Of a stretch of DNA of 64,000 nucleotides, positions 1 to 10,191 are shown in pieces. How positions within the stretch are numbered: position 1 is the first letter of the stretch; each line of letters opens with the position of its first letter. The DNA comes from Daphnia pulex. Taxonomy: Eukaryota; Arthropoda; Branchiopoda; Diplostraca; Daphniidae. The DNA lies in contig NC_060026.1 in NCBI RefSeq assembly GCF_021134715.1, positions 5,084,001 through 5,148,000 of the forward strand, given 5' to 3'. Made by a program: the position numbers and the translations under genes. The notes under the pieces were generated by a model that worked only from the letters and a program-made list of their open reading frames with translations, did not search any database and had not been told where the DNA came from.

Positions 1-1
1 C

Positions 2-118
2 AGATTTTTAACAGATTTTAAGTGTAACATTAAAATGGCAGGGAATGTTAGTTTTGGGTCATCGAAGTGGACTAAGAAAAGGAGAAACAAGCGATTAGCT
101 ACTGAGGATTACAACTAA
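2..118 (+). CDS. possible 3' end of a host protein gene (partial)
   Basis: One reading frame is open from the left edge to a TAA at 116-118, giving 39 residues that end in a basic stretch (KKRRNKRLATEDYN). AATAAA signals follow 46 bp after the stop, as expected for a last exon running in from outside the window. An internal ATG lies at 35. I do not recognise the protein and see no domain. The frame is short enough to be chance, so the call rests mainly on the basic C-terminus plus the nearby poly(A) signal. Confidence 0.3.
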   Translation, partial: RFLTDFKCNIKMAGNVSFGSSKWTKKRRNKRLATEDYN

Positions 119-1033
119 CCGATTGATCTGTAAGTCTGTAACTGAATATTTATCTTAACCGCAAATAAATAAAAAGAAACTGTAGACTATTGTAAACTGT
201 ATATTTTAATAAGCGATGAATGAGTATAATCAAATTATTACTTTTATAAGTAATGTTGAGCCATATATATATAGGAATGACCAATTTGAACTATTACCAG
301 ACAAGTAAAAAGTATGCTAGTCACGGTTGAACTAGCTTGAAGTACATTTTTAAATATATTTTACCTAAAATGCACCATACTTTTAATTATCAAGCATCCG
401 CCTACCTTACAAAAAGACAAGCAAATATGCCAACTTATACTTAGTTCTGGATTGCTTGCCGCTCGCTTTGCTTTAAGTATTAAAAATCAAGTTTTGTACT
501 TCGAAGCATTGCAAGTATGGGCGTTGCTAGAGTTCCGTCTCCCTGTTTTATCAGAATCGAGTTAAACTTTCCGCAAGGTTTTTTCATACTTGTGGAGCTC
601 TAACCTAGTACCGCGCAACCTTGTTACAAGTTTATTTTTTTGGACAAGCTTGATGTCGCGTACGGGATACCTTCACATAGACTTCTAATTTCACTAATAA
701 AAAACTTATATAAAAACAAACCATTTTTAATATAAAAAAATATTCTCTAAATTTCACCTTTTGCCCATACCTATTATACGTACCTACAACGCGTAGGTTT
801 TTAGGTTGTAAATAAAAAACAATCAGTAGGCCTAATTATTTTGTGTCTGTGCCTGACCACCCCACATGCCGCATTTGTTTAACCTCTTTTTAATATCACG
901 ATTTATTTCGATCAAATTAAGCGAAACCCTAGATTAAAAATTCAATACTAGAATTAGCTGAAACAGTTAGGAAATATGTTAAGGGGAAAAATTCGAGCTG
1001 ATTTAAAGGTTAATAATTTCAAGCCAGATCAGA
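119..1033. other. AT-rich DNA without a recognised gene
   Basis: Apart from the poly(A) signals, I see no ORF of note, no tRNA, no clear repeat and no similarity to the array unit. Array homology starts abruptly at about 1034, in the middle of the convergent spacer. Confidence 0.6.
164..173 (+). promoter_or_regulatory. possible poly(A) signal
   Basis: Two overlapping AATAAA hexamers (164-169 and 168-173) lie shortly after the stop codon at 116-118. This is the usual metazoan cleavage/polyadenylation signal and would end the partial gene at the left edge. Confidence 0.35.
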
Positions 1034-1136
1034 TGTTGAAAAGAAGAAACCAGCCAAATACATTTCCAGGTTAAGGATACATGAGTATTGGGTGAAATGG
1101 ACTCCAATTAAATGTTAATTGTCGGTAAATTCGTTC

Positions 1137-1259
1137 GACATTGACTGTGTGCGACCTCTATATTTCAGCTGCTTCTCAGCAAACAAAAGAACAACAAAAA
1201 CGGGGGATAGGTGAGATATGGCGCTCAGGTGGGCGGACCTTTCCCTTAGACACATCAGA
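1137..1259 (+). repeat. left inverted terminal repeat of the DIRS-like element
   Basis: Reverse complement of 3742-3864 over 123 bp with one difference. Inverted rather than direct terminal repeats separate DIRS elements from LTR retrotransposons. Confidence 0.92.
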
Positions 1260-1288
1260 TCTCTTTTCGCTCTCGTTGTGCAAACATC

Positions 1289-2162
1289 ATGTCGGATCCC
1301 GAACAGTCGAGCGATTCTAGCTCAAATTCTAGTAGTTCAGGCTCCGACTCATCAAGAAGAGGAGGCGTAAAGAAATTTCGTCTCTCAAGTGAAAAGTCAG
1401 CTAGTTTGGCCGACTGGGTCGTATCGGGTTTAGATGACACTCGAGCGAAAAGTGCTAGAGAGGCCTTTAGACCCAAACTATATAAAGAAGAACGCCAACC
1501 TGCTGATCAACCCCAATCTAGATGATGCATTCTACATCCGGCTGAAGGCAGTTAAGTCATCTTCGGCAGCCAAAACCAACATCGACCCAATCGAGAAAAT
1601 CTACAGGAACCAAACCTTTAAGATACTTGACTTAGTCAAGCCCATCATGTTTCTAGCAAGTCAGCTCAAGAAGAAGAAGAAATCCCGAGCCGACGCCAAG
1701 GCGGTCAAAACAGCTCTGAAGCTCTGGGCGGTGGTGTACCACGACATCACGAACGCGCGACGCCGCAACATTCTGGCCCAAATCTACCCACAGAATATTG
1801 GGCTGCTAGACGACAAGGCTGTCCTGCCAACGGGTGGGGAACACCTCTTCGGTTCGAAGTTCACCCAGGCCCTGGTCGAGCAAGTGAAAACTCTGAACGC
1901 TCTCGAAAATGCGGGAGGCCCTCGCGCGTCCGGATCTAAAGGTGGCCATGATCAACGCCAAGCGAATCGCGATTTCAGCCACCCTCCTTCATCTTCAGGC
2001 GGTCGCTATTCCAATTTTAAAGGATCTCGGTATGTCCAATCTATTCTCTTTTCCTATTATGTTTTTTTTTCTCCTGGACGCATAGCGCGTTTTATGTTGA
2101 ATTGTCAAGACCGGCTTTCGATCGGTGGAATTTATCAACGGTGGCCCAATATCTACAACTAA
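1289..2162 (+). pseudogene. gag-like ORF1 remnant of the DIRS-like element
   Basis: An acidic/serine-rich start is followed by a stretch with the helical pattern common in DIRS ORF1 proteins (LVKPIMFLASQLK, then a Lys/Arg-rich run) and a Gly/Ser/Arg-rich tail. It is disrupted. The assignment to DIRS gag is by recalled family resemblance plus position just inside the left ITR. Confidence 0.6.
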
Positions 2163-2359
2163 ATTCTATTTGTGATCCCGTCCAACTCTCTATTCAGCCA
2201 AAGGGGCACCTCGTTTAGACACGCAATTCGGGAGCGGATTGGCTCACCAAATTGAACTTGAATGACTCATACTTGTCCGTCTCAATTTTTCTTTTTTGGA
2301 AGGCCTTTTGAAATTCCTTCAGTTTAAATGGGGGTTGGGGCGTTTTTCTCGAATTCGTG

Positions 2360-2375
2360 CCCCCCCCCCCCCCCC
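2360..2375 (+). repeat. C16 homopolymer inside the DIRS-like element
   Basis: Sixteen consecutive C residues, followed by a T-rich run. It is probably replication slippage, and the exact length may be a sequencing artefact. Confidence 0.8.
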
Positions 2376-2927
2376 TTCTTTTTTAAACTCAAAGTGATGG
2401 GCGTTCACCAGACTATTAAGGGGAGTGGTAACCTTCCTGCGGAAGAACGACCTTCGCCTCGAATTTTACCGGGATGAGATTTTAATCTCGGCGCACTTGT
2501 ATAGCCTCAAGTATAGCTTTGCCCCAGCACACTTCCGTGCTCTTCGGATCCCCCTAGATCCCAAGCCGGATGATCATCTGATCAGGTCGAGAGAACAATT
2601 ACGTTTCGGAAGAGGCTCGTAGAAGTCCTTCTCGGGTGGTTTCAAAGGCAGATTTTACATCTGGCCGTCCGCTCATTTTTTTCCCGACGGCGGATTTGTC
2701 CATTGCGTCGGATGCATCCTTTTAAAGAAGGGAGGGGGGGCAGTATGGAACGAATAAGGACTAGGAAACTAGCCGAGATTGCCCTAGCAACACCACTGAC
2801 CTAACCCGTCCCTGATAGAGCTAGCAACGGAAATTCCGCTCCTTCTCTTCCCATCCAAGTAGGCTGATCTCCCCGTTGGGGGAGGGTCATCCATTGACAG
2901 GAACGAATCCATCTGTGTTATCGCTCG

Positions 2928-3191
2928 GTGGTTCTCCGGAGTTGTCTGGAAGAACGAGCCTTTCCGAAGGAAATTATCGAGCTCATACTGGGAGCAATTC
3001 AATCGAATACGCACCCTGCATACCAGTCCGCTGAGGTCGCTTGGAGCAGTTGGTGTAATCAACGGAACCACAATTCTCTGTTGTCTGGCGTCAAGGAGGT
3101 ATTAGCTTTCCTTGTTAATTTTCATTCCAGCAAGAGCTGCAGCACGGTGGGAAGGAACCCTCCGACAACTAATCGCACGAAAGAGTATTGA
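2928..3191 (+). pseudogene. tyrosine-recombinase-like remnant of the DIRS-like element
   Basis: The translation resembles the N-terminal SAM-like/core-binding part of DIRS and Ngaro recombinases: a helix ending in ILGAIQSNT, then HPAYQSAEVAWSSWC and a VLAFLVNF helix. In that family a chain of this form precedes the catalytic domain. The catalytic part is not recognisable here. The fragment lies before the internal complementary region, the normal gene order for DIRS. Confidence 0.6.
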
Positions 3192-3349
3192 CGCTTTTTA
3201 GACGAAATGCCGATTTGGTGGCGCATCCATCTTACACAGTCCAGCAGGGCTCCCACGAGCTCCAAATTTCAATCAGGCGTTGGTAACTGTCGACCATCAG
3301 GGGGTCTTATCTTATATCTTGTTATATCTGGTTATATCTTGCTTTAAAG

Positions 3350-3460
3350 ACACAGTCAATGTCGAACGAATTTACCGACAATTGGTAAATTGTTCGAGCG
3401 AGCTTTAGCTCGCGATGAACAATTTGGATTGTTGGGGGAATGGAGTGAAGACATTAACTG
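3350..3460 (+). repeat. internal complementary region (ICR) of the DIRS-like element
   Basis: 3350-3383 is the exact reverse complement of the left edge (1117-1150). 3380-3460 is the reverse complement of the right edge (3854-3934) with one mismatch. The two arms share a single AATT at 3380-3383, the tetranucleotide also present at both insertion edges. In DIRS replication the ICR serves as template to complete and join the ends into a circle, so this layout is strong family evidence. Confidence 0.92.
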
Positions 3461-3741
3461 TCTTCTAACCACCCATCCCGCCCACTTCATTCCCGTTATC
3501 ATTATTTTATTTAACTTGAATAAGGTGCAGCATCCGTTTATTGACGGCCCACTAATTCCTCTTTCCTTTTATCTTTTTGCTAGATCCAACAAGGATAGCC
3601 ACAGATCCAATTTCGACCTTGGCTCACCCAATCCCGCCAATAAAGGCGATCAGAACAACAACAACAAATAGGCCATTTGAACCATGGATCGCCTTACACA
3701 TTTTCCGTTAAGCCAGATCCACAGTTTGTTTTGCTTCCAAT

Positions 3742-3864
3742 TCTGATGTGTCTAAGGGAAAGGTCCGCCCACCTGAGCGCCATCTCTCACCTATCCCCCG
3801 TTTTTGTTGTTCTTTTGTTTGCTGAGAAGCAGCTGAAATATAGAGGTCGCACACAGTCAATGTC
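3742..3864 (-). repeat. right inverted terminal repeat of the DIRS-like element
   Basis: Inverse partner of 1137-1259. Beyond it the right end carries an extra ~70 bp (to 3934) that has its complement only in the ICR, as is normal for the unequal ends of DIRS. Confidence 0.92.
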
Positions 3865-4003
3865 TTCACTCCATTCCCCCAACAATCCAAATTGTTCATC
3901 GCGAGCTAAAGCTCGCTCGAACAATTTACCAATTAATGTCACTAAAACACTAGTCTACAGAATTTTCTATGAAAATGTAACTCTACGTGTGACATTACTT
4001 TAA

Positions 4004-4075
4004 TGATCTCGACATGATTTGAACACGCAACCTCCTGATCTGGAGTCAGGCGCGCTACCGTTGCGCCACAAAATC
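4004..4075 (-). tRNA. tRNA-Trp-CCA: tRNA-Trp(CCA), first copy, right of the DIRS insertion
   Basis: 72 nt cloverleaf with the anticodon at 4041-4043. Compared with the array consensus it has U6 and U63, both leaving G-U wobble pairs, so the fold is kept. The spacer on its 3' side is the half-unit interrupted by the DIRS element. Confidence 0.85.
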
Positions 4076-4355
4076 CTGAGTAATAACCCAATTTATATCA
4101 TGCTACTTGTGGAAGTGCAGAGTATTTCAAGAAGTAGAAGACCCGGTTGTAAAATTGATTATCACTTGATTAAATTTAGTCTTTTGAAAGATTCAGCCTG
4201 AGTAGTCAGCGGATTTCTTACTTTCTCAGTGGATATTTTCATCGCCGCAAGCCTTGGTTACCATACTGAAAGCTGACCGGCTTGGGTCTGGTCGACGGCT
4301 ACAACAGACGGGACGTCGTCGTTCAAATTAAATCAATTATCCTTCTTATACTCCA

Positions 4356-4426
4356 GGATCGATGGTTCAGTGGTAGAATGCTCGCCTGCCACGCGGGCGG
4401 CATGGGTTCAATTCCCGGTCGATGCA
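4356..4426 (+). pseudogene. tRNA-Gly(GCC)-like, decayed
   Basis: Anticodon GCC at 4388-4390 is kept, but C2 is G (mismatch in the acceptor stem) and the 5' side of the T stem starts AT instead of CC. It is the first tRNA-Gly of the array and typical of edge decay. Confidence 0.65.
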
Positions 4427-4976
4427 TTTTGTATCATGCATCATGTAGAATCTACTCATTTAAGCTTCGTTGGATAAAATCCTTGCGCACTACCCTTGCG
4501 GACGGAACGTAGTGGTGATGGAAGAAATTTCTTTTCAGCGGACTCTATTTTTTCGTGCCGTTTTTGTGCATGTTAGTTAAATTTCCTTTGATAATACCGA
4601 TTTGCGAAAAAACTATTTGTAGAAAAAGGGGTAAAAATGATTTCCATCGTAAGACTCTGTGTTTGCATTTGGGAAACCCAAGATAGTTATCAGTTCAAAC
4701 TGGTCCCAGCTGTAGTCGTAATCGACATTCAGACGCAAACATTCGCCTTTTTCTAAACTAACTCTGTTGTATATTATCCCATTCCCAAAACTTTAGTCTC
4801 CTATACCTACAGTCGACATTTGTTGAAAAGAAGAAACCAGCCAAATACATTTCCAGGTTAAGGATACATGAGTTTTGAGAGAAATGGATTCCAATGAAAT
4901 GTTAATTAATGTCACTAAAACAGTAGTCTGCAGATTTATCCATAAAAATGTAACTCTACGTGTGACACTTCTTTTT

Positions 4977-5048
4977 TTATCTCGACGTGATTTGAACACG
5001 CAACCTCCTGATCTGGAGTCAGGCGTGCTACCGTTGCGCCACGAAATC
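4977..5048 (-). tRNA. tRNA-Trp-CCA: tRNA-Trp(CCA) variant with A24 and A72
   Basis: Anticodon at 5014-5016. G24 is A, giving a C11-A24 mismatch in the D stem. C72 is A, giving G1-A72. The rest matches the consensus. A24 is the position of the E. coli Hirsh suppressor change. Confidence 0.65.
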
Positions 5049-5328
5049 CTGAGTTATAATCAAATTTATATTATACTACTTGCGGAAGTGCAGAGTTTTT
5101 CAAGAAGTAGTAGATCCGGTTGTAAAATTGATAATCACCCGATTAAATTTAGTCTTTTGAAAGATTCAGCCTGAGTAGTCAGCGGATTTCTTACTTTCTC
5201 AGTGGATATTTTCATCGCCACAAGCCTTGGTTTCCATACTGAAAGCTGACCGGCTTGGGTGTAGTTTTTTGCTACAACAGACGGGACGTCGTCGTTGATA
5301 TTCAATCAAAAATCTTTAGTAACATCAT

Positions 5329-5398
5329 GTATCGATGGTTCAGTGGTAGAATGCCCGCCTGCACGCGGGCGGCCCGGGTTCGGTTCCCCGTCGATGCA
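5329..5398 (+). pseudogene. tRNA-Gly-like with anticodon-loop deletion
   Basis: 70 nt. One base is missing from the anticodon loop (CTGCAC instead of CTGCCAC), so the loop has six bases. The T stem also has a C-C clash and the acceptor has U2. Not expected to decode. Confidence 0.75.
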
Positions 5399-5947
5399 TT
5401 TTGTATCATGCATCATGTAGAATCTACTCATTTAAGCTTCGTTGGATAAAATCCTTGCGCACAACCTGTGCGGATGGAACGTAGTGGTGATGGAAGCAAT
5501 CTCTTTTCAGGGGAATCTATATTTTCGTGCCGTTTTGGTGCATGTTAGTTAAATTTCCTTTGATAATACCGATTTACGAAAAAATTATTTGTAGAAAAAG
5601 GGTAAAAATGATTTCCATCGTAAGACTCTGTGTTTGCATTTGGGAAACCCGAGATAGTTATCGGTTCAAACTGGTCCCAGCTGTAGTCGTAATCGACATT
5701 CAGACGCAAACATTCGCCTTTTTCTAAACTAACTCTGTTGCATGTTATCCCATTCCCAAAACTTTAGTCTCCTATAACTACAGTCGACATTTGTTGAAAA
5801 GAAGAAACCAGCCAAATACATTTCCAGGTTAAGGATACATGAGTTTTGAGAGAAATGGATTCCAATGAAATGTTAATTAATGTCACTAAAACAGTAGTCT
5901 GCAGATTTATCCATGAGATTGTAACTCTACGTGTGACACTTCTTTTT

Positions 5948-6019
5948 TGATCTCGACGTGATTTGAACACACAACCTCCTGATCTGGAGTCAGGCGCGCT
6001 ACCGTTGCGCCACGAAATC
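5948..6019 (-). tRNA. tRNA-Trp-CCA: tRNA-Trp(CCA)
   Basis: Anticodon at 5985-5987. The single change from consensus is U50, a G-U wobble in the T stem. Foldable. Confidence 0.9.
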
Positions 6020-6299
6020 CTGAGTTATGATCAAATTTATATTATACTACTTGCGGAAGTGCAGAGTTTTTCAAGAAGTAGTAGATTCGGTTGTAAAATT
6101 GATTATCACCCGATTAAATTTAGTCTTTTGAAAGATTCAGCCTGAGTAGTCAGCGGATTTCTTACTTTCTCAGTGGATATTTTCATCGCCACAAGCCTTG
6201 GTTTCCATACTGAAAGCTGACCGGCTTGGGTGTAGTCGACGGCTACAACAGACGTGACGTCGTCGTTGATATTCAATCAAAAATCTTTAGTAAGATCTT

Positions 6300-6370
6300 G
6301 CATCGACGGTTCAGTGGTAGAATGCTCGCCTGCCACGCGGGCGGCCCGGGTTCGATTCCTGGTCGATTCA
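6300..6370 (+). tRNA. tRNA-Gly-GCC: tRNA-Gly(GCC) variant, weakened
   Basis: Anticodon at 6332-6334. U8 is C, U71 faces C2 in the acceptor stem, and one T-stem pair is a wobble. Loss of the near-universal U8 makes function doubtful. Confidence 0.5.
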
Positions 6371-6920
6371 TTTTGTATCATGCATCATGTAGAATCTACT
6401 CATTTAAGTTTCGTTGGATAAAATCCTTGCGCACAACCTGTGCGGACGGAACGTAGTGGTGATGGAAGCAATCTCTTTTCAGCGGACTCTATTTTTTCGT
6501 GCCGTTTCGATGCATGTTAGTTAAATTTCCTTTGATAATACCGATTTGCGAAAAAACTATTTGTAGGAAAAGGGGTAAAAATGATTTCTATCGTAAGACT
6601 CTGTGTTTGCATTTTGGAAACCCGAGATAGTTATCGGTTCAAACTGGTTCCAGCTGCAGCCGTAATCGACATTCAGACGCAAACATTCGCCTTTTTCTAA
6701 ACTAACTCTGTTGTATGTTATCCCATTCCCAAAACTTTAGTCTCATATACCTACAGTCGACATTTGTTGAAAAGAAGAAACCAGCCAAATACATTTCCAG
6801 GTTAAGGATACATGAGTATTGAGAGAAATGGATTCCAATGAAATGTTAATTAATGTCACTAAAACAGTAGTCTGCAGAATTATCCATGAAAATGTAACTC
6901 TACGTGTGACACTTCTTTTT

Positions 6921-6992
6921 TTATCTCGACGTGATTTGAACACGCAACCTCCTGATCTGGAGTCAGACGCGCTAACGTTGGGCCACGAAATC
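6921..6992 (-). pseudogene. tRNA-Trp(CCA)-like, D arm damaged
   Basis: Anticodon at 6958-6960 is intact. G19 is U and G12 is C, which breaks the D loop and the D stem, and C72 is A. The D arm is also the Pol III A box, so expression may be hit too. Confidence 0.6.
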
Positions 6993-7271
6993 CTGAGTTA
7001 TAATCTTATTTATATCATACTATTTGCGGAAGTGCAGAGTTTTTCAAGAAGTAGTAGATCCGGTTGTAAAATTGATTATCACCCGATTAAATTTAGTCTT
7101 TTGAAAGATTCAGCCTGAGTAGTCAGGGGATTTCTTACTTTCTCAATGGATATTTCATCGCCTCAAGCCTTGGTTTCCATACTGAAAGCTGACCGGCTTG
7201 GGTGTGGTCGACGGCTACAACATACGGGACGTCGTCGTTGATATTCAATCAAAAATCTTTGATACAGTCCA

Positions 7272-7342
7272 GCATCGATGGTTCAGTGGTCGAATGTTCG
7301 CCTGCCACGCGGGCGGCCCGGGTTCAATTCCCGGTCGATGCA
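7272..7342 (+). tRNA. tRNA-Gly-GCC: tRNA-Gly(GCC) variant
   Basis: Anticodon at 7304-7306. A21 is C, U27 makes a wobble with G43, and A57 is allowed. Foldable apart from the A21 change. Confidence 0.75.
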
Positions 7343-7892
7343 TTTTGTATCATGCATCATGTAGAATCTACTCATTTAAGTTTCGTTGAATAAAATCCTT
7401 GCGCACAACCTGTGCGGACGGAACGTAGTGGTGATGGAAGCAATCTCTTTTCAGCGGACTCTATTTTTTCGTGCCGTTTTGGTGCATGTTAGTTAAATTT
7501 CCTTTGATAATACCGATTTGCGAAAAAACTATTTGTAGGAAAAGGGGTAAAAATCATTTCCATCGTAAGACTCTGTGTTTGCATTTTGGAAACCCGAGAT
7601 AGTTATCGGTTCAAACTGGTTCCAGCTGTAGTCGTAATCGACATTCAGACGCAAACATTCGCCTTTTTCTAAACTAACGCTGTTGTATGTTATCCCATTC
7701 CCAAAACTTTAGTCTCCTATACCTACAGTCGACATTTGTTGAAAAGAAGAAACCAGCCAAAAACATTTCCAGGTTAAGGATACGTGAGTATTGAGAGAAA
7801 TGGATTCCAATGAAATGTTAATTAATGTCACTAAAACAGTAGTCTGCAGAATTATCTATGAAAATATAACTCTACGTATGACACTTCTTTTT

Positions 7893-7964
7893 TTATCTCG
7901 ACGTGATTTGAACACGCAACCTCCTGATCTGGAGTCAGGCGCGCTACCGTTGCGCCACGAAACC
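7893..7964 (-). tRNA. tRNA-Trp-CCA: tRNA-Trp(CCA) with G1-A72
   Basis: Anticodon at 7930-7932. The terminal acceptor pair is G1-A72 and G2 wobbles with U71, so the acceptor end is weak. Other arms are consensus. Confidence 0.7.
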
Positions 7965-8245
7965 CTGAGTTATATTCTAATTTATATCATACTAGTTGCG
8001 GAAGTGCAGAGTTTTTCAAGAAGTAGTAGATCCGGTTGTAAAATTGATTATCACCCGATTAAATTTAGTCTTTTGAAAGTTTCAACCTGAGTAGTCAGGG
8101 GATTTCTTACTTTCTCAGTGGATATTTTCATCACCACAAGCCTTGGTTTCCATACTGAAAGCTGACCGGCTTGGGTGTGGTCGACGGCTACAACAAACGG
8201 GACGTCGTCGTTAAATATTCAATCAAAAATCTTTGATATGGTCCA

Positions 8246-8316
8246 GCATCGATGGTTCAGTGGTAGAATGCTCGCCTGCCACGCGGCCGGCCCGGGTTCA
8301 ATTCCCGGTCGATGCA
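8246..8316 (+). tRNA. tRNA-Gly-GCC: tRNA-Gly(GCC) with anticodon-stem mismatch
   Basis: Anticodon at 8278-8280. C43 faces C27 at the base of the anticodon stem. Otherwise near consensus. Confidence 0.65.
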
Positions 8317-8866
8317 TTTTGTATCATGCATCATGTAGAATCTACTCATTTAAGTTTCGTTGGATAAAATCCTTGCGCACAACCTGTGCGGACGGAACGT
8401 AGTGGTGATGGAAGCAATCTCTTTTCAGCGGACTCTATTTTTTCGTGCCGTTTTGGTGCATGTTAGTTAAATTTCCTTTGATAATACCGATTTGCGAAAA
8501 AACTATTTGTAGGAAAAGTGGTAAAAATGATTTCCATCGTAAGACTCTGTGTTTGCATTTTGGAAACTCGAGATAGTTATCGGTTCAAACTGGTCCCAGC
8601 TGTAGTCGTAATCGACATTCAGACGCAAACATTCGCCTTTTTCTAAACTAACTCTGTTGTATGTTATCCCATTCCCAAAACTTTAGTCTCCTATACCTAC
8701 AGTCGACATTTGTTGAAAAGAAGAAACCAGCCAAATACATTTCCAGGTTAAGGATACATGAGTATTGAGAGAAATGGATTCCAATGAAATGTTAATTAAT
8801 GTCACTAAAACAGTAGTCTGCAGAATTATCCATGAAAATGTACCTCTACGTGTGACACTTCTTTTT

Positions 8867-8938
8867 TGATCTCGACGTGATTTGAACACGCAACCTCCTG
8901 ATCTGGAGTCAGACGCGCTACCGATGCGCCAAGAAATA
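8867..8938 (-). pseudogene. tRNA-Trp(CCA)-like, acceptor stem damaged
   Basis: Anticodon at 8904-8906. U1-C72 and U7-C66 mismatches occur at both ends of the acceptor stem, with U15 and U27 as further changes. The same change set recurs at 37802 and 42428, showing long-range exchange in the array. Confidence 0.65.
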
Positions 8939-9218
8939 CTGATTTATAAACTAATTTATATTATACTATTTGCGGAAGTGCAGAGTTTTTCTAGAAGTAG
9001 TAGATCCGGTTGTAAAATTGATTATCACCCGATTAAATTTAGTCTTTTGAAAGATTCAGCCTGAGTATTCAGGGGATTTCTTACTTTCTCAGTGGATATT
9101 TTCATCGCCACAAGCCTTGGTTTCCATACTGAAAGCTGACCGGCTTGGGTGTAGTCGACGGCTACAGCAGACGGGACGTCACCGTTGATATTTAATCAAA
9201 AATCTTTCCTATGGCCCA

Positions 9219-9289
9219 GCATCGATGGTTCAGTGGTAGAATGCTCGCCTGCCACGCGGGCGGCCCGGATTCGATTCCCGGTCGATGCA
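9219..9289 (+). tRNA. tRNA-Gly-GCC: tRNA-Gly(GCC) with A53
   Basis: Anticodon at 9251-9253. G53 is A, which breaks the conserved 53-61 pair and alters the B box. The rest is consensus. Confidence 0.6.
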
Positions 9290-9839
9290 TTTTGTATCAT
9301 GCATCATGTAGAATCTACTCATTTAAGTTTCGTTGGATAAAATCCTTGCGCACAGCCCGTGCGGACGGAACGTAGTGGTGATGGAAGCAATCTCTTTTCG
9401 GCGGACTCTATTTTTTCGTGCCGTTTTTGTGCATGTTAGTTAAATTTCCTTTGATAATACCGATTTGCGAAAAAACTATTTGTAGGAAAAGGGGTAAAAA
9501 TGATTTCCATCGTAAGACTCTGTGTTTGCATTTTGGAAACCCGAGATAGTTATCGGTTCAAACTGGTTCCAGCTGTAGTCGTAATCGACATTCAGACGCA
9601 AACATTCGCCTTTTTCTAAACTAACGCTGTTGTATGTTATCCCATTCCCAAAACTTTAGTCTCCTATACCTACAGTCGACATTTGTTGAAAAGAAGAAAC
9701 CAGCCAAAAACATTTCCAGGTTAAGGATACGTGAGTATTGAGAGAAATGGATTCCAATGAAATGTTAATTAATGTCACTAAAACAGTAGTCTGCAGAATT
9801 ATCCATGAAAATATAACTCTACGTATGACACTTCTTTTT

Positions 9840-9911
9840 TGATCTTGACGTGATTTGAACGCGCATCCTCCTGATCTGGAGTCAGGCGCGCTACCGCTGC
9901 GCCACGAAATC
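9840..9911 (-). tRNA. tRNA-Trp-CCA: tRNA-Trp(CCA), weakened
   Basis: Anticodon at 9877-9879. A67 faces C6 and C52 faces A62, one mismatch in each of the acceptor and T stems. G15 is a normal purine choice. Confidence 0.55.
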
Positions 9912-10080
9912 CTGAGTTGTAATCTAATTTATATCATACTAGTTGCGGAAGTGCAGAGTTTTTCAAGAAGTAGTAGATCCGGTTGTAAAATTGATTATCA
10001 CCCGATTAAATTTAGTCTTTTGAAAGTTTCAACCTGAGTAGTCAGGGGATTTCTTACTTTCTCAGTGGATATTTTCATCG

Positions 10081-10126
10081 CCACAAGCCTTGGTTTCCAT
10101 ACTGAAAGCTGACCGGCTTGGGTGTG
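10081..10126. repeat. conserved inverted repeat in the divergent spacer
   Basis: Arms CCACAAGCC (10081-10089) and GGCTTGGGTGTGG (10114-10126) can pair with a small bulge around a 24 bp loop. The motif lies ~65-110 bp upstream of tRNA-Gly and recurs in nearly every unit. Function unknown: it could be a transcript fold, a protein-binding site or chance. Confidence 0.5.
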
Positions 10127-10191
10127 GTCGACGGCTACAACAGACGGGACGTCGTCGTTGATATTCAATCAAAAATCTTTAGTATAGTCCA

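Larger units (their letters stand above)
1121..3930 (+). mobile_element. DIRS-like (tyrosine-recombinase) retrotransposon, broken copy
   Basis: The element sits in the convergent spacer of the first array unit. The spacer resumes on the right exactly where it stops on the left, with AATT at both edges (1117-1120 and 3931-3934). Diagnostic parts are inverted terminal repeats of 123 bp (1137-1259 and 3742-3864, one difference) and an internal complementary region (3350-3460) that matches the outer ends of both sides in inverse orientation. A gag-like remnant (1289-2162) and a tyrosine-recombinase-like remnant (2928-3191) are visible. Between them (2163-2927) I see only weak coding traces, including an open stretch at 2425-2622. 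At ~2.8 kb it is about half a full DIRS element, with most of the RT/RNase H region absent. It is broken, with at least several breaks. The near-identical ends suggest a young insertion. Confidence 0.88.

Noticed and set aside
3390-3671. ORF overlapping the DIRS internal complementary region as a separate gene
   Set aside because: Much of it is the ICR itself, the rest has no recognisable domain, and it lies inside the element.
3677-4003. ORF across the right ITR and array spacer
   Set aside because: It spans the element edge and noncoding spacer, so it cannot be an old coding unit.
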